Numbered from the stretch's first letter, positions 1 through 8,922 are shown. The stretch is DNA of 64,000 nt from SAR324 cluster bacterium (GCA_028281495.1 JANQJU010000100.1:186001-250000), one strand, 5' to 3'. The notes: a model not told the origin generated them from the letters alone. A program made the numbers and translations.

Positions 1-873
1 CACGGACCTCAAAAGGCAGATGTCCTGGTTTTTCCAAATTTCAAAAAAGGGGTGGAATCCTTCCTACAAGTTGCAGAAAGCCGAAAAACTCCTGCCTTCT
101 TGGTCAACCAAGGAAGTGGAGAAGATGAGGCCATTGGCGACCCAAGAGGTAAATTCAAACATTGGATTGGCGAGTTAAGACCTGACGATGAGGAAGCTGG
201 TTTTGTATTGGCAAACTTACTCATCGAACGGGCAATGCGTTTGGGAGTCACCGCCCCGGATGGCAATGTGCAAGTCATTGGGATCGAAGGCATTCATTCA
301 GACTTTGCTTCCAGAGAGCGGACGAAAGGACTCCTACGCGCCATACAGTCACGATCCGATGCCGTGCTTCGACAGATCGTCCCAGCCAATTGGGATGAAG
401 GGCACGCTCGGTTGAGTTTTGAAATCCTCAAACGTCGTTACCCCAATGTCACTGTAGCTTGGGCTGCCAGCGATTTAATGGCTTTAGGGATTATCGCCGC
501 AACACGAACTCATAATTTGGAACCCGGTTTAGACATCATCAACGGAGGTATCGATTGGACTGCGGAGGGTATGTATGCAGTCAAATCAGGCGAAATGAAT
601 GTAAGCGTGGGGGGGCATTTTATGGAGGGTGCTTGGGTTGCAATCCTCCTCTATGATTACCTCAATGGAAAAGATTTCGCTGATTTTCAGTTACGGTGGC
701 GTTCTCGAATGCTGCCGATCACCCGACAAAATGTTGAATATTATCAAGAGCATCTTGCTCAAGAACGGTGGGAAAAAATCGATTTCACACAGTTTTCACG
801 AGTTTATCATCCTGAGCAACCACGCTACAACTTTAGCCTGGAACGGGTGATGCTCATGTTAGAACAGCGGTAG
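1..873 (+). CDS. Periplasmic sugar-binding-like protein, 3' part
   Basis: The reading frame is open to the left edge (frame 1), so the gene starts before the window; the GTG at 52 is only an internal codon. The visible 290 residues look like the C-terminal two thirds of a type 1 periplasmic binding protein (LacI/ribose-binding fold): a segment resembling the hinge-proximal 'AASDLMALGIIAA' strand-helix and a 'NGGIDWT' ligand-loop-like turn. Such proteins deliver a sugar or signal to an ABC importer, a chemoreceptor or a membrane kinase. It ends 174 bases before the gts-like operon and runs in the same direction, but a hairpin-rich leader separates them, so it may belong to an upstream unit. 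The exact ligand cannot be told. The family call rests on general pattern and is moderately sure. Confidence 0.6.
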   Translation, partial: HGPQKADVLVFPNFKKGVESFLQVAESRKTPAFLVNQGSGEDEAIGDPRGKFKHWIGELRPDDEEAGFVLANLLIERAMRLGVTAPDGNVQVIGIEGIHSDFASRERTKGLLRAIQSRSDAVLRQIVPANWDEGHARLSFEILKRRYPNVTVAWAASDLMALGIIAATRTHNLEPGLDIINGGIDWTAEGMYAVKSGEMNVSVGGHFMEGAWVAILLYDYLNGKDFADFQLRWRSRMLPITRQNVEYYQEHLAQERWEKIDFTQFSRVYHPEQPRYNFSLERVMLMLEQR

Positions 874-894
874 CGATCAAGTCTCCTCCTCGTG

Positions 895-950
895 TTCGTG
901 CCTGAGAACAGGCATTCGCGGTTGGGAATCTTTCTGGGTACAGGCACGAA
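895..950 (+). promoter_or_regulatory. Leader with two mutually exclusive stem-loops before the glucose-importer operon
   Basis: TTCGTGCCTG (895-904) can pair perfectly over 10 bases with CAGGCACGAA (941-950). Its 3' half TGCCTG (899-904) can pair instead with CAGGCA (909-914) across a 4-base loop. The two structures cannot form together. This is the geometry of an attenuator or other switching leader, but no known riboswitch consensus is recognised and there is no T-run directly after either stem. It could also be the 3' end structure of the preceding transcript. Confidence 0.4.
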
Positions 951-1001
951 TACACCTCAAGGAAAGACTAGAGTCTGCCGTCAGTATTTCATGCTGTGGT
1001 C

Positions 1002-1015
1002 TGTGGTAGACCACA
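1002..1015. promoter_or_regulatory. Palindromic operator candidate upstream of gtsA-like gene
   Basis: TGTGGTAGACCACA is a perfect inverted repeat (TGTGGT-AG-ACCACA). An overlapping longer hairpin, TGTGGTCT (995-1002) with AGACCACA (1008-1015), is also possible. It lies 33 bases before the start codon of the binding protein gene. The TGGTnnACCA-like core resembles GntR/FadR-family operators, which is known for that family; which regulator binds here is inference. Confidence 0.4.
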
Positions 1016-1047
1016 ATCTTAACTATCCATACTATATGGGAGGCATC

Positions 1048-2304
1048 ATGATTCATAAGAACATCAAGCGATTGATTAGCGTAGCAGTAGCAACCGGAAT
1101 GTTGGCCTTTGGTGCCGTAGCCGGAGAAGTTGAAGTTCTCCATTGGTGGACTTCTGGTGGTGAAGCCAAATCTGTCGCCGAGTTGAAGCGATTGTTGGAA
1201 GCGGACGGTCATACTTGGAAAGACTTTGCCGTAGCCGGTGGTGGTGGTGAAAGTGCGATGACCGTACTCAAATCACGAGTGGTTTCTGGGAATCCTCCTA
1301 CTGCAGCTCAGATCAAAGGACCTTCCATTCAAGAATGGGGGGATGAAGGCGTGTTGGCCAATCTGGATGAAGTGGCTAAGGCAAAAGGCTGGGACGATGT
1401 GTTACCGGCTGTTGTGAGCGACGTGATGAAGTACAATGGCAATTACGTGGCTGTTCCGGTGAACGTGCATCGTGTGAATTGGATGTGGGTGAACCCAGAA
1501 GTGTTCAAAAAAGCAGGAGCAAAAATTCCAACCACTTGGGACGAGTTCTCTGAAGCAGCTGAGAAAATTCAAAAAGCAGGTTTCATTCCTGTAGCTCACG
1601 GTGGACAAGCTTGGCAAGACGCCACCACCTTTGAATCCATTGTATTGGGTGTTGGCGGAGCCGATTTCTACAAAAAAGCATTTGTAGATCTCGATTCCAA
1701 ATCCTTGAACAGCCCCACTATGGTGAAAGCATTCGACGTGTTGCGCGAAGTGAAAAAATATACAGATAAAGATGCTCCTGGACGGGACTGGAACTTAGCC
1801 ACTGCCATGGTGATCAAGGGTGAAGCGGCTATGCAGTTCATGGGCGACTGGGCCAAAGGCGAATTCACCGCTGCGGGTAAAATGGCGGGCAAAGATTTCG
1901 GTTGTTATCCGGCTCCCGGCACCAAAGGTACCTTTACCTTCAACATCGATAGTTTTGTAATGTTCGATGTGGGTGGTGGTGATGCAGCTAAAGCTCAACA
2001 AGCCATGGCAAGTACGATCATGGAACCGGAATTCCAGGAAATTTTCAACCTCAACAAAGGTTCCATTCCTGCTCGATTGAACATGCCTCGTGATAAGTTC
2101 GATGTATGTGCGCATGATTCAATGGACGAGTTCGTAGGCAGCGCCGGAACAGGTGGCTTGGTTCCCAGTATGGCACACGGCATGTCAGTTTTCTCAGCAG
2201 TTCAAGGGGCTATCTATGACGTCGTAACCAGTTTCTACAACTCGGATATGTCTTCTACGGATGCTGCTAAGCAGTTGTTGAGTGCCGTTCAATCCAGCCT
2301 GTAA
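1048..2304 (+). CDS. gtsA: Glucose/mannose-type ABC importer, substrate-binding protein
   Basis: Family 1 extracellular solute-binding protein of 418 residues, secreted to the periplasm, where it would capture a hexose and present it to the GtsBC-like permease. The start at 1048 has a GGGAGG ribosome site just upstream; the in-frame ATG at 1036 sits before that site and is rejected. The N-terminus is a signal peptide (basic start, hydrophobic stretch, cleavage near AVAGE). The mature protein opens with the VEVLHWWTSGGE motif typical of glucose-binding proteins of the Gts/GlcS type, with WMWVNPE and a QFMGDWAKGE segment further on. It is followed by two stem-loops and then the permease genes, the usual arrangement for excess binding protein. 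The glucose/mannose specificity is inferred from family resemblance. Confidence 0.85.
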   Translation: MIHKNIKRLISVAVATGMLAFGAVAGEVEVLHWWTSGGEAKSVAELKRLLEADGHTWKDFAVAGGGGESAMTVLKSRVVSGNPPTAAQIKGPSIQEWGDEGVLANLDEVAKAKGWDDVLPAVVSDVMKYNGNYVAVPVNVHRVNWMWVNPEVFKKAGAKIPTTWDEFSEAAEKIQKAGFIPVAHGGQAWQDATTFESIVLGVGGADFYKKAFVDLDSKSLNSPTMVKAFDVLREVKKYTDKDAPGRDWNLATAMVIKGEAAMQFMGDWAKGEFTAAGKMAGKDFGCYPAPGTKGTFTFNIDSFVMFDVGGGDAAKAQQAMASTIMEPEFQEIFNLNKGSIPARLNMPRDKFDVCAHDSMDEFVGSAGTGGLVPSMAHGMSVFSAVQGAIYDVVTSFYNSDMSSTDAAKQLLSAVQSSL

Positions 2305-2363
2305 TTTGTAACACAATTCCTAAATCAACGTTTGGATCGTTCATCGGTCCTTCACAGATCATA

Positions 2364-2394
2364 GGACATCGATCTCGGAAGTCGGTGTCCTTTT
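2364..2394 (+). terminator. Stem-loop with T-run after binding protein gene
   Basis: GGACATCGA (2364-2372) pairs with TCGGTGTCC (2382-2390), nine pairs with one G-T wobble, followed by TTTT. It lies 60 bases after the gtsA stop and before the permease genes, so it probably gives partial termination or 3' protection, keeping the binding protein mRNA in excess. Confidence 0.6.
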
Positions 2395-2465
2395 CCCAAC
2401 ATCCATCACTCATTTAGTGAGCAGGGCAGAACCCACGGGTTTCCCGCCTATAGAACGGACAAAAT

Positions 2466-2500
2466 GAGGCCGGTTCGGAAAAAAAACGGCTTCTATTTTT
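2466..2500 (+). terminator. Second stem-loop with T-run between gtsA and gtsB
   Basis: GAGGCCG (2466-2472) pairs with CGGCTTC (2487-2493), seven pairs with one wobble, followed by TATTTTT. It lies 52 bases before the permease start. Together with the structure at 2364 it makes a tandem attenuator-like arrangement inside the operon. Confidence 0.45.
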
Positions 2501-2551
2501 GTGGATACATCGTTCTGTCATGGTTCTGCCATCTATAAATAACGAGGTAGG

Positions 2552-3439
2552 ATGAACAAAAAGTTTGGAGATTATCTTGAGGCGGCCATGCCAAAGATTG
2601 TGGTCGCTCCGACATTTATTGTCGCATTGGTATTTATCTACGGATACATCCTTTGGACCGCGTGGCTCTCGTTAACCAACTCACGAATGTTGCCACGGTA
2701 TGATTTTGCAGGATTCATTCAATATGAAAAATTGTTCACCAATGATCGTTGGTGGGTGGCCTGTAAAAATTTACTCATTTATGGGGGAGGCTTCATATTC
2801 ATTTGTCTCGCCATTGGATTGTTTATTGCCATTTTGCTCGACCAAAACATCCGAGCGGAAGGCGTGTTGCGTACCATTTACTTATATCCAATGGCCCTTT
2901 CTTTCATTGTTACCGGCACCGCTTGGAAATGGATTCTGAATCCGGGATTAGGATTGGAACGAGTGGTTCAAGATTTGGGCTGGACTAGTTTTAAGTTCGG
3001 GTGGCTGGTAGACCCCGATATGGCGATATACACAGTGGTGATTGCCGGAGTGTGGCAATCCTCCGGCTTTGTGATCGCATTGTTTCTCGCTGGTTTACGC
3101 GGGATCGACGATTCCATTATAAAGGCCGCGCAGGTCGATGGGGCAAGTTTGCCTACCATCTATATGCGAATCGTGATTCCAAGTCTCCGACCAGTATTCT
3201 TCAGTTCTTTCATGATTTTAGGACACATTGCTATCAAGAGCTTTGACCTCATCATGGCTCTGACAGGCGGTGGCCCCGGTTTTGCCACCGATGTTCCGGC
3301 AACCTTCATGTACACCTTCACTTTCACCCGCAATCGTTTAGCTTTTGGTTCCGCGAGCGCTATGTTGATGCTCGGTGGGGTCTTGGCGATTGTGATTCCG
3401 TATCTGTATTCTGAATTAAGGAGTTCGCGCCGTGGCTAG
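2552..3439 (+). CDS. gtsB: Glucose-type ABC importer, permease (MalF-like)
   Basis: Inner-membrane subunit of 295 residues with six predicted membrane spans. It carries the cytoplasmic EAA loop (KAAQVDGASLPTIYMRIVIP, about residues 191-210) that docks the ATPase, and the GGGPGFAT motif near residue 240 usual in MalF/UgpA-type permeases. The N-terminal part (MPKIVVAPTFIV, YGYILWTAWLSLTNSRMLP, NDRWWVACKNL) closely matches what I know of Pseudomonas GtsB. Its stop overlaps the next permease start by 8 bases, indicating translational coupling. Confidence 0.88.
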   Translation: MNKKFGDYLEAAMPKIVVAPTFIVALVFIYGYILWTAWLSLTNSRMLPRYDFAGFIQYEKLFTNDRWWVACKNLLIYGGGFIFICLAIGLFIAILLDQNIRAEGVLRTIYLYPMALSFIVTGTAWKWILNPGLGLERVVQDLGWTSFKFGWLVDPDMAIYTVVIAGVWQSSGFVIALFLAGLRGIDDSIIKAAQVDGASLPTIYMRIVIPSLRPVFFSSFMILGHIAIKSFDLIMALTGGGPGFATDVPATFMYTFTFTRNRLAFGSASAMLMLGGVLAIVIPYLYSELRSSRRG

Positions 3440-4310
3440 TACTGATATTTCTGGAGCCCGGGCTTCGAAATCCGGGCGAATCATCGTCTATACTTTACTG
3501 ATTGTGATGGCTGCTTATTTTTTGCTGCCATTGATTGTGATGGTGTTCACTTCGGTGAAAACCCTAGATGAAATCCGGTCCACCAACCTGATTTCTTTTC
3601 CCTCTACAATCACCTTCGATGCATGGGTCAAGGCTTGGACTTCGGCCTGTACCGGAGTGAACTGTAACGGAATGCAAGGTTACTTCTGGAACTCGGTATG
3701 GTTGGTCACCCCCACGGTGACCATCTCGACTCTATTAGGCGCCTTCAATGGCTATGTCCTGACTAAATGGCGTTTCAAGGGCAGTGACTTGTTTTTTTCG
3801 ATGTTGTTGATTGGTTGTTTCATTCCGTTTCAAGTGGTTTTGCTTCCTATGGCCCGCACTTTAGGTGCCTTGGGATTGGCAGGAACCACCACCGGGTTGA
3901 TTCTCGTTCACATCGTCTACGGTTTATCGTTCACTACACTGTTTTTCCGTAACTTTTATGTGACCATTCCCGATGAATTGGTCAAAGCAGCGAAAATCGA
4001 TGGAGCCGGATTTTTCGTGATCTTTTGGAAGATCATGCTTCCGTTATCCGCCCCTATCATTGTGGTATCGGTGATTTGGCAGTTCACCCAGATTTGGAAT
4101 GACTTCCTGTTTGGTGTCGTCTTTTCTTCTGGGGAAGCGCAACCGATCACTGTGGCTTTGAACAATCTTGTCAACACTTCCACCGGGGTCAAGGAATACA
4201 ATGTGGATATGGCTGCAGCAATCATTGCAGCATTGCCTACCTTGTTCGTCTATGTGGTGGCTGGCAAATACTTCGTTCGCGGCTTAACCGCGGGTGCTGT
4301 TAAAGGGTAA
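3432..4310 (+). CDS. gtsC: Glucose-type ABC importer, permease (MalG-like)
   Basis: Second membrane subunit, 292 residues, six predicted spans. The GTG start at 3432 is supported by AAGGAG at 3418-3423 inside the end of the upstream gene. The EAA loop is KAAKIDGAGFFVIFWKIMLP, the MalG-type signature, and the protein ends with FVRGLTAGAVKG, the characteristic C-terminus of this permease class. It pairs with the preceding MalF-like permease to form the translocation pore. Confidence 0.88.
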   Translation: MASTDISGARASKSGRIIVYTLLIVMAAYFLLPLIVMVFTSVKTLDEIRSTNLISFPSTITFDAWVKAWTSACTGVNCNGMQGYFWNSVWLVTPTVTISTLLGAFNGYVLTKWRFKGSDLFFSMLLIGCFIPFQVVLLPMARTLGALGLAGTTTGLILVHIVYGLSFTTLFFRNFYVTIPDELVKAAKIDGAGFFVIFWKIMLPLSAPIIVVSVIWQFTQIWNDFLFGVVFSSGEAQPITVALNNLVNTSTGVKEYNVDMAAAIIAALPTLFVYVVAGKYFVRGLTAGAVKG

Positions 4311-4352
4311 GGCTCACGTCAACCGTAATCTGTCTTTAAACTGATTCGTGAC

Positions 4353-4387
4353 GGTGGGGAAGGTCAGGCTTTCCTGTCAGCCCCACC
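4353..4387 (+). repeat. Inverted repeat between permease and ATPase genes
   Basis: GGTGGGG (4353-4359) pairs perfectly with CCCCACC (4381-4387), and an inner CAGG/CCTG stem extends the hairpin. No T-run follows, so it is more likely an mRNA-stability or attenuating structure than a terminator. It lies 34 bases before the ATPase start. Confidence 0.4.
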
Positions 4388-4420
4388 CCATCATGGAATG
4401 GAAACTTAGAAGGAAAAATC

Positions 4421-5536
4421 ATGGGAGCACTCACTATTAAAAATGCAAGAAAGTCATATGGTTCGACCGAGGTTTTGAAAGGCGTGGATATCGAAATCGA
4501 TGCTGGACAATTCTTGATATTGGTCGGCCCTTCGGGTTGTGGAAAATCGACCCTTCTCAACATGATCGCCGGGTTGGAAACGATCACTTCTGGAGAAATT
4601 CATATCGGTGGCCGTGTGGTCAATGACCTTAGCCCCAAAGACCGAGACATCGCGATGGTCTTTCAGTCGTACGCGTTGTATCCAAATATGTCGGTACGTG
4701 AGAATATTTCATTCGGGTTGGACATCCGTAAGGTGCCCAAAAATGAGCAAACCAAAATCGTGGACAACGTTTCACAAATGCTGCAAATCGGTCCCTTATT
4801 AGATCGCAAACCCTCTCAATTGTCTGGAGGCCAGCGACAACGGGTTGCGATGGGACGTGCTTTGGCACGAAAACCCACTTTATTCCTATTTGACGAACCG
4901 CTCAGTAACCTTGATGCGAAACTCCGGGTGGAAATGCGTACGGAGATCAAACTCTTGCACGCCCGGATGAACACGACCATCGTTTATGTGACTCACGATC
5001 AGATTGAGGCCATGACATTGGGTGACCGAATCGCCGTCATGTTTGGAGGAGAAGTGCAACAGTTCGGCTCACCTTATGAGGTGTATAACAATCCGTCCAA
5101 TATGTTTGTCGCCGGGTTCATCGGCTCGCCTTCAATGAACTTCATTCGCAGCACGGTGGTGAAGCATAATAGTGGATATGGCGTGAAGGTCACTACATCC
5201 AAAGATCAATCCGCAGTGCTGCCAATCGAAGGCTCCAGCGCTGCTTTGCAATCTTATGTGGACAAAGATGTGGTTTTTGGAATTCGGCCAGAACACATCA
5301 CAAACACCAATCCCAACCAACCCGATGAGGCAACGCGACACGTGATTCCTTGTCCTGTGGATATGAATGAACCCACAGGTCCCGATACACTCATTTTTAC
5401 CATGCTCAATGGTCAAAATGTGGTCGCGCGTTCGCATCCGGATGAAGCCCAGGAACGCGGTAGCGTGATGGATCTCACGTTCGATATGTCCAAGGCTGTC
5501 CTTTTTGATCGCGACACCGAAAAACGAATTGTGTGA
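4421..5536 (+). CDS. gtsD: Sugar ABC importer ATPase (MalK/UgpC/GtsD type)
   Basis: Cytoplasmic ATPase of 371 residues powering the importer. Walker A is GPSGCGKST, the signature is LSGGQRQRVAMGRA, Walker B is LFLFDEPLSNLDAKL and the H-loop is VTHDQIEAM. The C-terminal 130 residues form the TOBE-type regulatory domain (GIRPEHI). The start at 4421 follows a GAAGG-type site. It ends the operon. ATPases of this class often serve several sugar permeases; the importer at 8.9-12.0 kb has no ATPase of its own and could use this one or the one at 19.2 kb. Confidence 0.9.
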   Translation: MGALTIKNARKSYGSTEVLKGVDIEIDAGQFLILVGPSGCGKSTLLNMIAGLETITSGEIHIGGRVVNDLSPKDRDIAMVFQSYALYPNMSVRENISFGLDIRKVPKNEQTKIVDNVSQMLQIGPLLDRKPSQLSGGQRQRVAMGRALARKPTLFLFDEPLSNLDAKLRVEMRTEIKLLHARMNTTIVYVTHDQIEAMTLGDRIAVMFGGEVQQFGSPYEVYNNPSNMFVAGFIGSPSMNFIRSTVVKHNSGYGVKVTTSKDQSAVLPIEGSSAALQSYVDKDVVFGIRPEHITNTNPNQPDEATRHVIPCPVDMNEPTGPDTLIFTMLNGQNVVARSHPDEAQERGSVMDLTFDMSKAVLFDRDTEKRIV

Positions 5537-5599
5537 CCCGCACACGGTGACCCGTACACGGTGATCCGCACATGGTGACCCGCGCAGGTGATCCACACT
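5533..5599. repeat. 14-base imperfect tandem repeat overlapping the ATPase stop codon
   Basis: Five units of GTGACCCGCACACG type run head to tail: 5533-5546, 5547-5560, 5561-5574, 5575-5587 (13 bases) and a partial 5588-5599. They differ by one to three bases. The first unit overlaps the TGA stop of the ATPase gene (5534-5536). Confidence 0.8.
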
Positions 5600-5609
5600 C
5601 AAGACACGG

Positions 5610-5641
5610 ACCAGGAGGAAGCAGGTAGCTTCTTCCCTGGT
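5610..5641 (+). repeat. Long hairpin at the end of the gts-like operon
   Basis: ACCAGGAGGAAGC (5610-5622) pairs with GCTTCTTCCCTGGT (5628-5641) with a single bulge and a 5-base loop. No T-run follows, so it may act as a 3' stabiliser or a weak terminator of the importer operon. Confidence 0.5.
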
Positions 5642-5807
5642 ACTTCAGGGGCGATGGGAGTCCAGTGAAGGAACAAACAGGACTGTCGAAATTTGGAATG
5701 GCGTAGAATCGGGAATGACGAAGCATCGATTTCCTTGCGGGAATCATTCCTTGTTCATTCCTCAAGAAACACCGAGTAATCTGAAGTCATGCGTAGAGGA
5801 GGCGGCT

Positions 5808-7808
5808 ATGAAACTCAGCATACGCCTAAAGATTTTATTTCTAGTGGGAGCAATGAGCTTACTTTCGACCTTGCTAATTATTGGCGGAACCATTTGGCTC
5901 AATTCCCAACATTTTAAACAATCTCTTTTAGAGCGATTCACCTTAGCCAGGAATTTGGGGGAGTTGAGCTATGCCCAATTCGTAGAAGATGCGCGTTCTG
6001 GCCTCGAAGCCATTGGACGCCAACCGGAATTGGTACGAGAAACTTTGGTTGGGCTTTCAGCCAACCGCCCTCGGCGTCGAAACTTTTATAACTTTTTCTA
6101 CACGTTAGCTGACTACGGGCAGCAGTATCGAGCCGAACAAACAGCAGTCTACTTCATCTCGAAAAACAATCCGAATTTTCAGGTCTTTGGAGCACAAAGT
6201 GGATATGGAGAACGTGTGTTCAGTTTTGCCACCGAAGCCGGTAAATCCGGGAAGGAACCGGAAGAATTGCAACGCAATGAATTTGGAATGATCCTACCCA
6301 AGGAATCCGACCTACCCAGTGGTTGGGAACTGGAATTTCCTCGTCAACTCGCCACTCACTCTGCCAACGTTGAACTCTATTCGGTCAATGAAAAACTCTA
6401 CTTAGACATGACGGTTCCGCTGATCAATCAGAGTATGGGAAAGGCGAAGCAGGAAAATCAAAAAGCGTTTGCCTACCTGGGATTGCATTATGGAGTCATT
6501 CGTTCTTTTTTAGAGTTGTCGCCCGAATGGTTAATAGCCCTGGAAGCCAATACTGGCATGACTTTGAATCTTTATACTGCTGATGGAAAACACGGCTTAG
6601 GAGACCTTAAAAATGGTATAAAACTTCCTCAGTTGGAATCGGGAGAACTGTTTGAAATGGAATACGGCGAAACCATTTACCTCAGCATTGCCCAACCGTT
6701 GCAGATGGGGGACCGGCTGGTGGGATATATGGTGTTTTCCGTGCCTGATGTTTCATTGAAACAGCGCCAACAGGAATCCACGATTCTATTGCTCGTGATT
6801 GGTGGGTTGAGTTTATTACTAGCCATTGTCGTGACGCTGCCCGTGGTTCTGATTTTTGTTCGTCCAATCCACATGATCGCACACCGGATGGCAGAAATTG
6901 CTCAAGGTCGAGGGGATTTGACGCAAAGTCTCAAAGTTACCACGGGGGATGAGGTGGAATGGCTAGCTTCCAACTTCAACACGTTCATGCAAAGCATCCG
7001 TCAGATTGTGAAGGATATCAACGCGGCGTCAGAGAATCTAAACGATACGGTAGGGGTCATGGCGCATTCGGTAGAAGGGACCAAAGACGAAACAGATAAA
7101 ATTGCTGAAGCGGTCCACGAGCAATCTGAACTCACTCATGCCATTGCCGAAACTTTTTCTACCATGAGTGGCAACATCCTTAAGATGGGGAACGACATCC
7201 ATGGGTTGTCTCAAGAAACCGAAACCACCACGAATGTGCATGCGGTTGCTGGGGAAAAAGCCATTGAGACGAGCTTACAAAGCATGAAGCTCATCGAAGA
7301 AACCTTCGACAAGATGAACACCACACTGCGGACGATTGCAGGCATCGCCAAGCAAACCAATCTCCTTTCTTTGAACGCCGCTATCGAAGCTGCCAAAGCC
7401 GGAGAACAAGGCAAAGGTTTTGCGGTTGTTGCCACCGAGGTGCGGGAATTGGCGGATCGCTCGAACAAAGCTACCGTTGAAATCCGACATCTGATGCAGG
7501 AATCTCAAGACCGCATGAAAGCCGGAAAGGAATCGTCGTTGGAAGTCCAAACGACCATTCAAACGGTCATCACCGCTGTCAAAACCAGCAAAGACAAGTT
7601 GGATGAACTTTCTGGTTCTTCTCAACGGATGACTGCTCGTAGTGAGGAAACCATGGGCCGCATCAAAACTTTGGATTCACTTTCGGAATCGAATTCCCAA
7701 GCCACTCAAGAGATGCAGCAGCATTCGGCGACCCAAAATAAAAACGCCTCCCAAATTTCCACCATCAGCAAACAGCTCGATAATTTGGTCCATAAATTCA
7801 TTGTGTAA
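5808..7808 (+). CDS. Methyl-accepting chemotaxis protein (membrane chemoreceptor)
   Basis: Chemoreceptor of 666 residues that would control CheA through its cytoplasmic tip. ATG 5808 has GGAGG at 5798-5802; the upstream in-frame ATG at 5715 has no such site. Order: TM1 (about 8-30), a periplasmic sensor of nearly 300 residues probably of Cache type, TM2 (about 325-350), HAMP (about 350-400), then the signalling coiled coil with the highly conserved tip QTNLLSLNAAIEAAKAGEQG (about residue 512) and GKGFAVVATEVRELAD. It follows the glucose-type importer, so it may sense the same or a related nutrient, which is inference. No other che genes are in the window. Confidence 0.9.
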   Translation: MKLSIRLKILFLVGAMSLLSTLLIIGGTIWLNSQHFKQSLLERFTLARNLGELSYAQFVEDARSGLEAIGRQPELVRETLVGLSANRPRRRNFYNFFYTLADYGQQYRAEQTAVYFISKNNPNFQVFGAQSGYGERVFSFATEAGKSGKEPEELQRNEFGMILPKESDLPSGWELEFPRQLATHSANVELYSVNEKLYLDMTVPLINQSMGKAKQENQKAFAYLGLHYGVIRSFLELSPEWLIALEANTGMTLNLYTADGKHGLGDLKNGIKLPQLESGELFEMEYGETIYLSIAQPLQMGDRLVGYMVFSVPDVSLKQRQQESTILLLVIGGLSLLLAIVVTLPVVLIFVRPIHMIAHRMAEIAQGRGDLTQSLKVTTGDEVEWLASNFNTFMQSIRQIVKDINAASENLNDTVGVMAHSVEGTKDETDKIAEAVHEQSELTHAIAETFSTMSGNILKMGNDIHGLSQETETTTNVHAVAGEKAIETSLQSMKLIEETFDKMNTTLRTIAGIAKQTNLLSLNAAIEAAKAGEQGKGFAVVATEVRELADRSNKATVEIRHLMQESQDRMKAGKESSLEVQTTIQTVITAVKTSKDKLDELSGSSQRMTARSEETMGRIKTLDSLSESNSQATQEMQQHSATQNKNASQISTISKQLDNLVHKFIV

Positions 7809-7830
7809 TACTGAGTTGTACCTCCCCCTC

Positions 7831-7865
7831 GCACGCGCTCTTTGATTCCGACGGAGGGTGCGTGC
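7831..7865. terminator. Possible bidirectional terminator between convergent genes
   Basis: GCACGCGCTCT (7831-7841) pairs with AGGGTGCGTGC (7855-7865) with two G-T wobbles. It lies between the chemoreceptor stop (7808) and the convergent dehydrogenase stop (7871). T-runs are poor on both sides. Confidence 0.4.
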
Positions 7866-7870
7866 TCCTT

Positions 7871-8914
7871 CTATACAGTGTCAGAATGAGTAGCGGCCTG
7901 TTTTGCCGCAATCCGTTGATATATGGTCTCCGGAGTGGCTCTCTGCATAGACTGAGGAGCCTTTCCCTGGATCATGGATTCGATATCGCGTACGACCATA
8001 GCGCCGATAGAATGCCGGCCTTGGTGCAATGCCGCAGCACGATGAGCCGACAAGGTCACATGAGGAGCGGTGCGAATAGGATGATCGGAAGGAAGTGGCT
8101 CTTGAGGAAATACATCAATGGCAGCTCGAATTTTGTTTGCGTAGACCGCTTCTGTTAGTGCATCGAAATCCACCAAATGTGCACGACTGATCAGCACTAA
8201 AAGGGTCCCCGGTTCCATCTTGGAAAAAGCATGATGGTTTACCAACTGAAAATTGTCGCTCGTTGGAGAAGCGGCAATAATCAACGCACGACTTTTTTGA
8301 TACAGCGTGTCCAAATCGCAAGAGGTGGCTTTATAGGTTTCAGCCACTTCTGGGGGGAGCCAAGGATCATGGATCAATAGCTTGCAATCGAATGGTGACA
8401 AGAGGCGTGCGCATTCTTGGGCTATTGATCCAAACCCCAAAAAACCAATGGTTTGCTGATATAATGTGAAGTCAAATATTTCATCTTCCCCTAACCAATT
8501 CTCAGTTCCTTTTCGGAAATTTTCGTGTTCTTCGATGATGCCGCGTCCTCCCGACAAAAGGAATCCCATCGTCATTTCTGCCACCAATCTACGAAAGGCT
8601 GGGGCGCAGCTCAAGACGGCGATACCGCGTCCAAAACAGTTTTTGTAATCGACTTCAGCAGGAAAGGCTCCGGCAACTTCGAGAATCGCTTTTAGGTGTT
8701 TGGCCTTTGAAAGCGCTTCCCGGCCTAATTTCGGATAGGCCCCAATAACGAAATGAGCCGTTTCTAAGTAAGACTCAAATGTTTCTTGGGGGATGGGGTC
8801 ATTGCTCGCCCATTTTACAGTGCATAAATCGAAGAGACGTTCCAAATCCGAGGTAGAAAACAACTCATCGATGGTTCGAAAATGGGGCGATAGTATCGCG
8901 ACTGGTTTTTCCAT
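7871..8914 (-). CDS. D-isomer-specific 2-hydroxyacid dehydrogenase family protein
   Basis: NAD(P)-dependent oxidoreductase of 347 residues, likely converting a 2-keto acid and 2-hydroxy acid. The Rossmann motif is LGFGSIAQECARLL. The usual catalytic trio is recognisable: Arg in ISRAHLVDFDAL, Glu in FPQEPLP and His in TLSAHRAA. ATG 8914 is preferred over the GTG at 8920 because AGAGG lies 5 bases upstream. It is the last gene of a minus-strand sugar importer operon, 8 bases after the permease, so its substrate is probably derived from the imported sugar or sugar acid. The ARGxxVD motif of typical members is changed to SRAHLVD, suggesting a divergent subgroup. Confidence 0.8.
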   Translation of the reverse strand: MEKPVAILSPHFRTIDELFSTSDLERLFDLCTVKWASNDPIPQETFESYLETAHFVIGAYPKLGREALSKAKHLKAILEVAGAFPAEVDYKNCFGRGIAVLSCAPAFRRLVAEMTMGFLLSGGRGIIEEHENFRKGTENWLGEDEIFDFTLYQQTIGFLGFGSIAQECARLLSPFDCKLLIHDPWLPPEVAETYKATSCDLDTLYQKSRALIIAASPTSDNFQLVNHHAFSKMEPGTLLVLISRAHLVDFDALTEAVYANKIRAAIDVFPQEPLPSDHPIRTAPHVTLSAHRAAALHQGRHSIGAMVVRDIESMIQGKAPQSMQRATPETIYQRIAAKQAATHSDTV

Positions 8915-8922
8915 ATTCACCT

